Source: Azolla pinnata
Taxonomy: Eukaryota; Streptophyta; Polypodiopsida; Salviniales; Salviniaceae
Reading direction: 5' to 3'
Length of the DNA: 64,000 bases
Assembly (NCBI GenBank): GCA_037176905.1
Contig: JBBBWG010003225.1
Coordinates: 1 to 64,000 of the forward strand
This document shows positions 35,184-46,599 of this stretch, in pieces. The notes beneath the pieces are model-generated. The model saw only the letters and a program-made list of their open reading frames with translations. It was not told the origin of the DNA and searched no databases. The number at the start of each line of letters is the position of its first letter. The stretch's first letter is position 1. Made by a program: the position numbers and the translations under genes.

Positions 35184-35609
35184 AGATAAATTGCCATAAT
35201 TATCTGAGCATGCTCAAAACATATGCCGTGAATTCTGCCTCTCTGCGAGAGAGAAAGGCACTACTTCATTACGAGTTTCAGTTTGATTGCTAGCCTAATC
35301 TCATCTGAGGACGAAAATGTTTTAGTACTATTAATTTTCATGTATTTTGTGCATCCATCCATCCATATGTGCTCTTTACACGCTCTTGTTAGGAGACCTT
35401 GAAAGGCATATTTTTCAAGACGTTTTGTTTTGAAGCACCGCTGTTATTATTGTTAGGAATAATGTCTTCTTGAGCTGTTACTGTGTTTTCTTCCTTGTTG
35501 AACGACAAATTCAACAGAACAAAAAGAGCTGCTTTTTGGTTATTTTTTTCATTTTTTCAAATCTCCTGTCTTCATGGTCTCTCTGCTGCTATATTTTAAG
35601 ATCGAGCCA

Positions 35610-35957
35610 TTTTTCTACTTTAAGCGGAAGACACCAAAGCTCGTTTGAATATGGCAGTGTTATGTTCTATCGGAGTGTTGTGGTTGAAAATGGAAGTTGT
35701 TAAAGCTCCTTTGGTTATGGCAATGTTATGGTTGAAATTTCCTTGGTTATTGCAAAGTTATGGTTGAAATGGAAGCTGCTAAAGCTCCTTTGGATATGGC
35801 AATGTTATGGTTGAAATCAGAGTCACCAAAGCTCCTCTAGATATGGCAGTGCTATAGTTGAAATGGAACCATATTTCCTATGGGTATGGCAGTGTTGTGG
35901 TTGAGATGGAAGTCACCAAATTTCCTATGGATGTGGCAGTGTTATGCTTCTGTAAGC
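35610..35957 (+). repeat. Minisatellite, about 55-60 bp unit, about six copies
   Basis: The unit contains AAAGCTCCTTTGGATATGGC followed by AGTGTTATGGTTGAAATGGAAG. Copies recur near 35635, 35702, 35783, 35828, 35872 and 35917 with moderate divergence. It lies in the eRF1-eRF3 spacer. Confidence 0.8.
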
Positions 35958-36369
35958 TGTTGTGCTGTTTTGGTTGGAAGGTAACTGAAGTGTTGTTTCT
36001 TAGGACTATTTGTGTTTTGTAATGGAAGATAATTGCAAGCTTTGTGTGAGAAAATGCTTAATTATATATGCTCCTGGTGCTTATCTACTAGAGAGCAAAT
36101 CTAATTGCTCTTTACATTGATCAGAACTGTGAAGTGTTGTGCAGAAACTACTTGGTCATCTCTTTCTGTCCATATGGAAGCTTCTATGAAAGAGACTTGT
36201 TCGTTGGATATGTGGGTTGATCCATTCGACCTTTGTATTTCTTGGCGGGAACAGTCGCTAACTTAACTACGTGACAAGTAGCTCTAACTTAACTTTCAAG
36301 GCAATGGAGTCAATAGAAAGAAAAAAAAGCATTGCATTGAAATAGGTGCGGTGGAAAAAGGCTAGCTGG

Positions 36370-36620
36370 GTTCGGCAGCTTCTGTGTAGATTCTGGAAGC
36401 TTGATGAATTGTTAGCTCTCGAGGCACCTTCCGTGCAGATTCTGGAAGCTTGATGAATTGTTAGCTCTCGAAACCAAACTGATGATACATTATTGTTATC
36501 ATCACTTGATATGTGCAGCTTGCTACTGGTACTACTACTGTAAACTTTGCATTTTGCATGCATCTATCTATCAACACCAATAGATTCTGGAAGCCTTCGA
36601 TGAATTGTTAGCTCCCAAGC
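36370..36620 (+). repeat. Direct repeat, about 52 bp, two tandem copies plus one dispersed
   Basis: AGATTCTGGAAGCTTGATGA followed by ATTGTTAGCTCTCGA occurs at about 36389-36424 and 36437-36472. A third, more diverged copy lies near 36582-36620. Confidence 0.8.
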
Positions 36621-36912
36621 CGAGCTGATACACGATCATGTTATTATCGACTCGCGTAGAGCTGATATGCAAGCCAGCACATTAGGCTTGCTTACTACTA
36701 CTGCTTCTAGTTACTACTGATGTTGTATGCAGGCTTCCCATTTTGCATTGCATCGATCTATGAGCATGAGCAAGGATGTGGAAGGAAGCTGCCATCTATT
36801 CCTCCAGCTACTATTCCACATCCATCCATGCAGAAAGCCAGCGAACAAACAACACCACAGATCGGAGACGACGGATTCAGCCGCAGCAGTTATTGGTGGA
36901 GTTGTGAGCCCC

Positions 36913-36931
36913 AAAACCCTAAAAACCCTAA
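36913..36931 (+). promoter_or_regulatory. Paired telo-box upstream of eRF3
   Basis: AAAACCCTAAAAACCCTAA contains two AAACCCTAA-type telo-boxes, elements common in promoters of plant translation genes. They lie about 640 bp before the eRF3 start codon, with a microsatellite in between. Confidence 0.45.
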
Positions 36932-36984
36932 GCCCAAAACGAGTCTTCCATTCGACAAATAGACGACTAATATGATCTTGACCG

Positions 36985-37460
36985 GGATGTATGTGCATGC
37001 ATGCATGCAAGAGGGTGGGCATGGTCAGGTGTGCACACATACATATATGCATGTAGGTAGGTATGTATGCATGCATGCATGTGCATGTGCGTCATGCATG
37101 CAACGGGGTGGACATGGTCAGGTGTGCACACATACATATATGATGTATGTATGTATGTATGCATGCATGCATGCATGTGTATGTGTGTCATGCATGCATG
37201 CATGCATGCTTGCATGTGTGTGTGTATGTATGTATGCATGCATGTCTATGCGTGTCATGCATGCATGTATGTATGTATGTATGTATGCATGTATGTATGT
37301 ATGTATGTGTGCGTGTGTGTATGCATGCATGTATGTATGTATGCATGCATGCATGCATGTATGCATGTATGTATGTATGTATGTGTGCGTGTGTGTATGT
37401 ATGTATGTGTGTATGCATACATGCATGTATGTATGTATGTATGTATGTATGTATGTGTGC
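36985..37460. repeat. ATGC/ATGT microsatellite array with an internal duplication
   Basis: It consists almost entirely of GCAT, GTAT and TGTG steps. A segment with GGACATGGTCAGGTGTGCAC is duplicated near 37016 and 37108. Apparent Met/Cys/Tyr/Val-rich or His/Thr-rich proteins here are artefacts of translating the repeat. Confidence 0.92.
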
Positions 37461-37499
37461 CCTAGGGAGATTCAGAATTTCCCCTGTTCTTCTTCTTTG

Positions 37500-37560
37500 A
37501 AGTTTTTGCCTTCTTCTTCTTCTTCCTTCTTCCTTCTTCTTCTTCTTCTTCTTCTTCTTG
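37500..37560 (+). repeat. CTT microsatellite in the eRF3 leader
   Basis: CTT repeats with short interruptions occupy most of the 75 bases before the start codon at 37573. They probably form a pyrimidine-rich 5' UTR. Confidence 0.75.
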
Positions 37561-37572
37561 GGTTTGTTGGCT

Positions 37573-40500
37573 ATGGCAGCAGAGCCCGATTCATGGGAGG
37601 ACGAAGCTCCGCCTCCGCCTCCTGCTCCTGCTCCTGCTCCTGCTCCTTCTCGCCTCAACGCCAACGCCCCCTCCTTCAGCTTCAATCCAGCTGCAGCGGT
37701 CTTCAACCCTTCCGCTCCCGCCTTCAGGCCCTCTTCGTACGCCCCTGCCTCGGTTCCTTCTTTTCCCACACCCCATCCTCCTCCGCCTCCCCCCAATCCT
37801 TCTCCAATCGCTCCTGTTCCAGCTCCTGTTCCAGCTCCTGAGCAGCCTCCCTCCGTCGCTGCTGCTGCTGCTGCTGCTTCGGAGCCTTTCCATCCCGATC
37901 CTCCGTCTGCCCTCCCTGATTCGAGCGCTCACCATGGACCTACCGTTGCGTCGGAGGCCTCAGCAGAGCACGACAGAGATGGCCATGCTTCTGCAGTTCA
38001 GAGCCCCCTTAAAGGTGTGCATTGTTTTTATGGAAATACTACAATGTTTGGCGTAGGCCTCATCTGTGCTTGATTTCTACACACGCTGACATTCTGGTCA
38101 CGTCTCTATCCTATTGTGGTTTTTCTTTCTTTGCGTATGTCGGACGTGCCCAGATCCGATCGAGCATGTTTCTGCTTCCCTTCATAACGTCAAGTTAGAG
38201 GCTGAACCAGGTACAGCCATCTCTCCGTTCGCACCCACTCCTTTTGAATTCGAGTGCTGGCAATGCTTTTGATTGCTAACATACGAAGAATTGCGTATGA
38301 CAGTTCAACAGGAGGAAGTGGAAGAGGTCGTTGATGAAGACAAGCAGCACTTGAATGTTGTGTTCATTGGCCATGTAGGTATGTATAACTCATCTGAATG
38401 TGAAGTATTGTCACACTGATCCGGTCTTCTTGATATGCTGCATACTCTTGTCAAGCTTTGGGTTTGGCCATGTGATTTAACTGTAATTATTTGATTAAGT
38501 TCTTTGATGGCTTTTTTGCATACCGCATTGCTGTTTTTAGATGCTGGGAAATCCACAATAGGAGGTCAGATACTTTATTTGACAGACATGGTGGATGAAA
38601 GAACCATTCAGAAGTATGAAAGAGAAGCTAAGGACAAGAACAGAGAGAGCTGGTATGTCACTGAAGCAATTTTAGATTTGATTCTTTAGTAGGTATCTAT
38701 TTGCTCTGTTTCACAGGTGAAGATGAATTCTGATTGTGATTTTCAATCCCCTGGAATAGCTTTTCCTTGCTTCTTATATATACAGTTTGGCAGCACTATC
38801 ATTCTTTCTCTGTTCTCTTACAATGCTAAATATTGATCTTAAAACTTAACTCTTGGAATAAACTTCTAGTTATGAGCGAAACTTTTAGTGGTTCATTTCT
38901 GTCTTGGACTAAGTTGCATATTTCTAACTCTTTCCTTATTCCCGATTGCAGCCCTATTTTCTTCTTCTTCATGCTACCTTTTTCATTTTGCCCTTTGAGT
39001 ATGTGATACTTTCTTTTGTGTATGTGCATTATCGACAATTTTTCTCTTTTTACCTTTGGTAATATAGATGACAAGAGCAGTTGCAAAGTTCACTCCTGTA
39101 ATATTGTTTATATTTGTGTTTTATGGATGTAACATTTCATGTTTTATTTAGTTTGAGGATATTAGATCAAAATCCTCATTTTGCATGCATATTTTCTTTG
39201 AGTTGCTTGCATTTTCACTGTTCACATCTATAAATAATCTCTGGTTATAGAAAGCTCAGCGTACAGTTTCAGCATTAATTTAGGCCGTAACAATTCGTAA
39301 TATACTGGTGTTGCTGAGTATACTTCAAATTTACCTTGCATCTATATTTTGTTTACGACGAACTGACTGCTCCAAATTGTTTTCGTTCTGCAAAGGTATA
39401 TGGCATACATCATGGATACCAATGAGGAGGAAAGGGCTAAGGTATGTTGGAACTGATTTTTTTCTGATTAAATCTACTGTTGTTATAGGGGATTCAAAGA
39501 CCCTTTGCTTCTATGAATCAGGGTATTACTGTAGAGGTTGGGCGAGCGAGTTTTGAGACAGAGCAGAGACGTTTCACAATCTTGGATGCTCCGGTATTCT
39601 TCTTAATACTTGATGGATATGTTTTATGGTGGGCCTAAATAATGGGCCATATTCAGAATTCATTAGCAATTTATGGAATTTTATTTCTTCCTTGACATTT
39701 CTACAAACATTCTCAGGGGCATAAAAATTATGTGCCAAATATGATCAGTGGGGCGTCCCAGGCTGATATTGGCGTCTTGGTAAGTTAATATGCAACAGAT
39801 TGCTTTTATCTTGTAAATTGTGCTTTGGGCCTCAAAAATCTGTTGTTTAGGTTATATCTGCTAGGAAGGGGGAATTTGAAACAGGGTTTGAGCGAGGTGG
39901 TCAGACTAGAGAACATGCTCAGCTTGCTAAAACGCTTGGAGTGTCCAAGCTCTTGGTTGTGGTTAATAAAATGGATGATCCTTCAGTTCAATGGGCAAAA
40001 GAAAGGTAGCCAGGGCCCTCAAACTAAATATACATGCTATTTCCTTGTATTCCCTGCAAAATTCTATGATTTCATGCTGGTAAACACTTTTTTGAGGAAT
40101 TTGAATAATGGGGAATATTATCTTCTTCCCAGGTTTGACGAGATCGAGAAGAAAATTTCCCCCTTCTTAAAATCATGTGGCTACAATGTCAAAAAAGGTC
40201 TTTTCATGCAGTAAATTCATTTCAAGTTTGCCCAGCATGTATATTTAGTTTATAGAGCACAAATCAATATCTAACTATTTAACTATTCTACTTGCAGATG
40301 TGCTGTTTCTCCCCATATCAGGTCTTTTAGGCACCAACATGAAGGAAAGAATGCCAAAAACGCTATGTCCATGGTGGGATGGTTCTTGCTTCTTTGAAGC
40401 TTTGGATAAAATTGAGCTCCCAGTTAGAGATCCAAAAGCTCCGTTCAGGTGAATTTTCTCATGAAATAAATTAGGTTGTCAATGTATAATTGAGTTATGA

Positions 40501-42195
40501 GTGTTATGTTTTGGATTCAATGAGCAGTGACCAACTTTGTTTTAATGATAAACCTTGGCATGCACTCTCTAATTATAAGAGAAGCATTAGTGGGAAAATG
40601 CTTTAGATGAGTGTAGTAGATTAAACGGAAAATAAACCTTTTTTCCTTCCGTAGAACCAATGGAGTGAATGTACATACGAGTTCTGCATCCCCATTTCAC
40701 TGCATCAATTTATGATTATGAATATAGATTCTGCTCGGGAGAATTTCTGAACGGACCATTTAAGATGCAGACGCAACCATGACTAAGTTGGGCTTGGGAC
40801 TCATGTGAATCGTGATTTGAGCTTTATATTTTCCATGTCGCTTCATGTGGATTTGTTATATGTTTATGTAGCTGATTTTAAGTATTACATTTTTGACTTG
40901 CTGGTAACATGTATTTCAACACCTCTCCAAATAATTATATTAATCAACTTCTTACAAATTGTGTTCTCCAACTCAGAATGCCTCTCATAGACAAATTTAG
41001 AGATATGGGAACAGTAGTAATGGGGAAGATCGAGTCTGGTACAGTGCGACGGGGGGATAATTTAGTTGTCATGCCAAATAAGGTAAGTCAAATAACTCAT
41101 GCTTATTGTCAGTCATTCTCATAGTTGACAACCATATGAACTTCTGTTTATGGTTTTGTTAGGCCAATGTAAAGGTGGTAACTATTATGAGGGATAATGA
41201 TGAAGCTAGAGTTGCAAAGCCAGGGGAGAACCTAAGGATCAGGCTAGCTGGCATTGAAGAGGAAGATATCTTGCCAGGATTTGTACTTTCTAGCATTGGT
41301 ATGTATCATGGATATTGCATATATATGGAGAATCAATGTTCAGAGCAAACTCTGGATCCTCCTTTTTTTCTGATATGCAGAGAGACCTATTCCTGCGGTA
41401 GTCGAGTTTGATGCCCAGCTCCAAATACTGGAGCTTTTGGACCATAAAGTAAGTTTGTCTTGCTGTGATTTAAGAGTGATTAAGGTTTTATTTCTGCTTC
41501 TTCTTGTTCTTTACTATTGGTCATCTATAGCTGATTTATGTTTGGTTTCATACATTGTCATACATAGCTCAAATTAATATGGATACTTGTTGCTTGGACC
41601 AGGCCATATTTACTGCGGGGTACAAAGCTGTTCTTCATATCCATTCTGTGGTAGAAGAATGTGAGATCATAGAGTTGTTGCAGGAGATTGATCCAAAGAC
41701 CAAAAAACCTATGAAAAAGAAACTGTTATTTGTTAAGAGTGGTGCTGTGGTAGTTGTTCGCATTCAGGTAAATATCAGGGATTCACATTTGCTATTGTTG
41801 CACACCTAAAATTCTTTCTCATAATGCCAAAATACTCAGGTAAACGACGTCATTTGTGTGGAACGTTTTCAAGATTTCCCACAGCTAGGTCGGTTTACAC
41901 TTCGTGATGAAGGTAAGATTTTCATTTGCTTTGAATTTACAGGGTTCATATCATCTGCTTATGTACCAAAACACAGCATTATGTGATGCCTGTATAGAGC
42001 ATCAGTTCTCTTTGTTATGCCATCATATTGCTGAGTATTGAAAATATATATAGAGAGATTTACCACTATTATATATATTTATATCACTGAAATAAAAAGG
42101 TATTAAAACTTTCCTGCTAAAATGAAACTTTTCTTCTTTTCCCAGGGAAAACTGTTGCTATTGGCAAGGTGGTTAGCCTCCGCGGTCGGGACTAA
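37573..42195 (+). CDS. eRF3: Eukaryotic release factor 3 (eRF3/SUP35 family GTPase)
   Basis: Sixteen exons in consistent phase give 611 residues: 37573-38014, 38154-38210, 38304-38378, 38541-38652, 39396-39441, 39522-39593, 39717-39779, 39851-40005, 40133-40197, 40298-40448, 40977-41082, 41163-41298, 41381-41448, 41603-41767, 41840-41912 and 42146-42195. eRF3 is the GTPase partner of eRF1. The Pro/Ala-rich N-terminus carries two PAM2-like motifs (LNANAPSF at 28-35; [10 protein letters not shown] at 44-53) that would bind poly(A)-binding protein. The GTPase core has GHVDAGKST (about 188-196), [20 protein letters not shown] and NKMDD (NKxD). EF-Tu-like domains 2 and 3 follow ([42 protein letters not shown]). 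The short N-terminus and the [22 protein letters not shown] block favour eRF3 over HBS1. Confidence 0.96.
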
Positions 42196-43235
42196 TGCTG
42201 TTTCAAGTTTATATTTTTGTGACTTTTAAGAGATGCTGCTGAAATTTGTGTTACAATGGCCAAAAATACGTTTGGAACTCTGCTGCCATACCAAACTGAG
42301 ATTTATCAGGGGTTTCGAGTTGGCAATCAATTTTTTCTTAGCGAGAACCAAATGCTTCATAGCTTTTATTTAAGGATTTAGCTGATGTGTGATAGATATC
42401 CTCTTTATGTATGCCCAAGATTTTGACTCAATAATTGATGCAATGTTTAATGAAGCTAATTAAAACAATCTAATCTCTAAGCACTTTAAACTGGTCTAAA
42501 CAACTACTTAGTGTGATGCTCTTTTGAAGTGTAAGATCAAATGTTAGGTACGTTTTCTAATCAATTGGTGGTTGGAACTACACAATTGATTCATTGGGGA
42601 GCCGGGGTTGATTACCTAGTACAACATTGATTGTTTGCCTCTGGGCTGTTTCATGGGATAGATAGTTTCAGCTTACCAGTCTTGTTGATTCTTGTATAAA
42701 GTCAGTGGATCGGTAGCTAAATATTTGGATTGAATAACGAGGAATCAAAGGCAGTGCCCGAGGCGCTTGTTGCATGAAGCTGAAAATCTGTTTATAGTTA
42801 GCTCTTCATTGATGCTGAAAGCTGAAATTCATTCCAATGAGTATGGACTCTCCCATGACCTTTACTCATAGAAGTACAGAAAACACTTCGGGCTCTCATA
42901 GAAGATGGTAATGGGTGTTTTTACATAACTGAACCACAGCTGCTATTTGCCATGTGTATTTGAGATATAGCTTGCTCATTTTGAGAAATATGTAGATAAT
43001 GTCACGTGGAAACTTGATGTTCTGTTTGGCTTGTGAGTGGTACTCCTACAGATCCGTCTCAAGGATCTCACAACAGATGCAGGAAGGTAAACAACAGATA
43101 CAATCTTAAGTACTATTTTGTGCAACAGCTCTTTCTCAATCCCCTTTTCTCTTCTTCTATTGGCCTTCGCCCTTTAACGACGGCACATGAGAGCTTATTT
43201 CAGACATAGACCGTCAAAGCTGCACTTATGCATCG
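42196..43235. other. Spacer between eRF3 and DYW PPR gene
   Basis: This is probable eRF3 3' UTR followed by a PPR promoter region. No repeats or extra genes are seen. Confidence 0.5.
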
Positions 43236-45434
43236 ATGGGCACAACAATCCAGCACGGGTTAGTGGAACTGCAACCAGGAATTGTCGATTTGAGCTCAAA
43301 GAAATTGGTCTATGATGACACAATCAGAGGCAATAACAGTGGTGGTACATACAGAGCACGGGACCGGAAATCTGTAATGCAGTTGATGAAGCAATATGGG
43401 AAGGAGGGGAATCTGGAGGAGGCAAGAAAATTGCATTTTGAGATGAAAAATTCGATACCAGAGCATGACATATACATGGGCACTGCGCTGCTCAGTATGC
43501 TTGCCAAATGTGGCGCTCTTGATGAAGCACAAGAAATGTTTGAGAATCTTCCTTCCCGGAATGTTGTATCATGGAATGCGCTGATCGCAGGGTATGCCCA
43601 ACATGGTCATTTCATTGCATCTCTGGAGTGCCTGAAGAATATGCGAGATGAGGGTATCTCTCCAGATTCTGTTACCTTCAAATGCCTCGCGAAAAGTTGT
43701 GCAAGCACAGGATCACTCGAGATTGGAATACAGATACATGCTGAGGTGAAGAAGCTAGGGCTGCTATATAAAGACATCGGCTTAGGTACTACTCTGGTTG
43801 ACATGTATGCTAAATGTGGAGAGCTAGGGAAAGCTCAAGAGCTATTTGAGGAGCTTCCTGAGAAGGATGCTGTCTCTTGGAATGTATTGATATCTGGATA
43901 CACTCACCGTGGAAATGGCCAGGCTGCCCTGAAATGCTTCTGTAGAATGCAAGATGAGGGTGCCTCTCCCAGTGCTGTCACTTTCATTGCTGCTTTAAAA
44001 GCTTGTGGATTGACAGGATCATTGGAGATAGGGCAAGCCATACATGAAGAAATAAAGAAGAGAGGGCTGTTAGACAAAGATGTTATGGTAGGCAATACAT
44101 TGGTGGACATGTATGCCAAATGTGGTATGCTAGGAAAAGCATTCGATGTCTTTGAAAAGCTTCCAAGGCGAGATGTAGTCTCTTGGAATGCGCTCATCAC
44201 AGGATATACACAGCATGGGTATAGTGATTCGGCTATGGAATGCTTTAGAGAGATGATCGACAAGGGCATATCCCCCAATATTGTAACTTTCACATGTGTT
44301 TTAAAGGTTTGTGGGAGCATCGGATCTCTTGAGATCGGGATGGAAATCCATAGAAAGGCCAGGCAACAAATATTAGTAGGTGAAGAGGTTATGCTAGGGA
44401 ACACATTGGTAGATATGTATGCAAAGTGCGGTGCCCTGGATAAAGCTTGGGATGTGTTTGAAGAGATTCCTAAGAGAGATATTGTATCATGGAATGCCCT
44501 GATATCCGGGTATGCTCAAATGAGTGAAGTGAACAGAGTCTGTATTCTATTCCATAGAATGGTGATAGATGGTGTTGCACCAGATGTTATCACTTTACTC
44601 AGCTGGCTAAGTGTATGTAGTCATGAAGGGCTTGTGGAAGCAGCACCGAATTCTTTTGATGATCTATGTTATGCCTATTGCCTTTCTCCATTAATACAAC
44701 ACTATACCTGTCTAGTCGATATATTTGGTCGTGCCGGCTGCTTCGACAAAGCTATTGCTATCCTTGACCGAGTGTCATCTCCCGATTATCTTCCACTATT
44801 CTTAGCAGTGTTAGGGGCTTGTCGCAAATGGGCCAATGTGGAGCTCGGAAGATGGGCCTTCGAGAGAGTGATGGAGTTGGACGGCAAGTGTTCACCAGCA
44901 TATGTTTGCCTGAGAAACATATATGATGCCGTCGGCATGCATGATGAGGCAGCCAAACTCGAAAGCTCTTGGAGGGTAATACGAGGATGTACACAGTGGA
45001 CCGATGCAAATAGCAACTTTCATACCTTTACTGGTGGTGAAATGAATCATCCCCAAAGTGCACACATCTATGCAAAGCTCGAAGAGATCAAGAGAGAACC
45101 CGTAAAACGTGAACATTCTCCACCTTGTTGGTCACCACAAATCCTTCCTGGCGATGGTGAGAAAGATATGGTGTGTAATCACAGCGAGAAGCTGGCTATC
45201 GCATGTGCTCTTATCAACTCGCACGGACGAGCGCCTATACATGTAACAAGCAATCTGCGTCTGTGTGCTGATTGTCATCACATCACATTGCTCATATCAA
45301 AGGTGGAGAGACGAAGGATTCAGGTGCAAGCAGGGAGCCGAGTTCACATCTTTGAGGATGGGAGATGTACATGTGGAGATGAATGTGTTTCTTTTGGTGA
45401 GGGCGGGACCTCTGGAGAATTGATCCAATGTTGA
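43236..45434 (+). CDS. PLS-class PPR protein with E, E+ and variant DYW deaminase domain
   Basis: A single exon encodes 732 residues. PLS repeats run from about 45 to 440, with regular NVVSWNALIAGYAQHG, LVDMYAKCG and EIGIQIHAEVKKLGL blocks. E and E+ motifs follow (near 520-620; FHTFTGGEMNHPQSAHIYAKLEEI region). The DYW domain keeps both zinc sites of a cytidine deaminase: HSE (NHSEKLAIA) with CADCH, and a downstream VHIFEDGRCTC. C-to-U editing of an organellar transcript is therefore plausible. Two features are odd. The PG-box region before HSE is short and unlike GYVPDT. The terminal Asp-Tyr-Trp is replaced by Asp-Glu-Cys followed by about 15 extra residues. The KPAxA and GRP signatures of the DYW:KP class linked to U-to-C editing are not visible. 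An upstream ATG at 43228 is in another frame and closes at once, so 43236 is taken as the start. Confidence 0.92.
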   Translation: MGTTIQHGLVELQPGIVDLSSKKLVYDDTIRGNNSGGTYRARDRKSVMQLMKQYGKEGNLEEARKLHFEMKNSIPEHDIYMGTALLSMLAKCGALDEAQEMFENLPSRNVVSWNALIAGYAQHGHFIASLECLKNMRDEGISPDSVTFKCLAKSCASTGSLEIGIQIHAEVKKLGLLYKDIGLGTTLVDMYAKCGELGKAQELFEELPEKDAVSWNVLISGYTHRGNGQAALKCFCRMQDEGASPSAVTFIAALKACGLTGSLEIGQAIHEEIKKRGLLDKDVMVGNTLVDMYAKCGMLGKAFDVFEKLPRRDVVSWNALITGYTQHGYSDSAMECFREMIDKGISPNIVTFTCVLKVCGSIGSLEIGMEIHRKARQQILVGEEVMLGNTLVDMYAKCGALDKAWDVFEEIPKRDIVSWNALISGYAQMSEVNRVCILFHRMVIDGVAPDVITLLSWLSVCSHEGLVEAAPNSFDDLCYAYCLSPLIQHYTCLVDIFGRAGCFDKAIAILDRVSSPDYLPLFLAVLGACRKWANVELGRWAFERVMELDGKCSPAYVCLRNIYDAVGMHDEAAKLESSWRVIRGCTQWTDANSNFHTFTGGEMNHPQSAHIYAKLEEIKREPVKREHSPPCWSPQILPGDGEKDMVCNHSEKLAIACALINSHGRAPIHVTSNLRLCADCHHITLLISKVERRRIQVQAGSRVHIFEDGRCTCGDECVSFGEGGTSGELIQC

Positions 45435-46590
45435 GGTTTTTTTTCTGGCAAATTGTCGATGGAGAAGAAGCATAACAAGTTGGTAGTCAAAGGAAAGGAA
45501 ATGTCGAAGCAATGGAAACTCTTGGGGCTAGAGGGATCTTCTGTAATGAAGACATTAGAGGGAATGTACCTAGAGAAACCTGGACTCAATTGATATTAGT
45601 GCACTATGTCAAATGGGAAAGCTGACCTCCAAATGTGATCATAGCTTGCGAAGATGTTCATATTGTTCATTTCTATTAATTTGGTATGGGAATACTGCGA
45701 AGATGCGAAGATCCAAGTTTATGCCTCTAGTGGCTGTTCAACCACTAATGATGGATCAGAACTCTCAAACAAGCTCAAAATACATCATAAAACCGTTTCT
45801 ATTCTGGTTCTCAGCATCTCCAACCTAAATGGCAGAGACCATGTGAGGCATTCTTCCTTTACTGCGAGTTGGTGGAAGGAGTGTGACATATATCGATGCA
45901 CAAAGCTAATGACTGTTGTTCATGGAAGAAGCCATGCTGGATGCATTACACAATGAAGGTATAGATGGATAGATAATTTTCACCATACTCAGAGGTCAAA
46001 TATTGAAATAAGACACGATTCCGGAAATGAAATATGCTTTCACATAATGTGTGCAAATATTTCTTGACACTGGACAGTAGATATACCCAAAACACAAAAC
46101 TGTTGAAATTTGTCTAGTAGCAACTGAATACAATTGTTTAAACTCTGCTCCATAGCTTTGCCATATGGAAACAATATATTTTTGGAGTGGCCCCAAAATG
46201 GTTGAAAGCTTTGCCATGTCTCAAGGTCACCTTTACTTATATAAAGGCTAAAGGTGGTGGAGGCGCCTCCCTTCTTCATTTAGTGGGGAATTATAGACTG
46301 CTGTGATTCCTTACCAAATAAAGTGCATATGCATTAATGAACGGAAACGAGAATGCAATGCTTCACACAAGCCATGCATGCCATTCCTTTGTAAACCTCT
46401 TCCCAAACTGACAAGGAGGAGATTGACAGAAAGCACTGTTGAGGAAAACTGTAGTGTTACTGTAGAAATTTGGAAAAAAAATAGTATGCAAGGAAAAAAG
46501 GAAGATGTATACTAAAAATGATGCTGTGATGTGTGTGCCTTAGAAATAAACCGCTGCATAGTTTTGTAGCCAGATTTGGCTGAATGTCTC
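45435..46590. other. Spacer downstream of DYW PPR; no gene seen
   Basis: Only short unconvincing frames are present on either strand. Confidence 0.45.
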
Positions 46591-46599
46591 ACAAAGGAG

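Noticed and set aside
36967-37841. Met/Cys/Tyr/Val- or His/Thr-rich open frames on both strands
   Set aside because: They are translations of the ATGC/ATGT microsatellite; the real product starts at 37573.
43236-45434. Assignment of the PPR to the DYW:KP (U-to-C editing) class
   Set aside because: The KPAxA and GRP signatures are not visible; only the terminal tripeptide is unusual.
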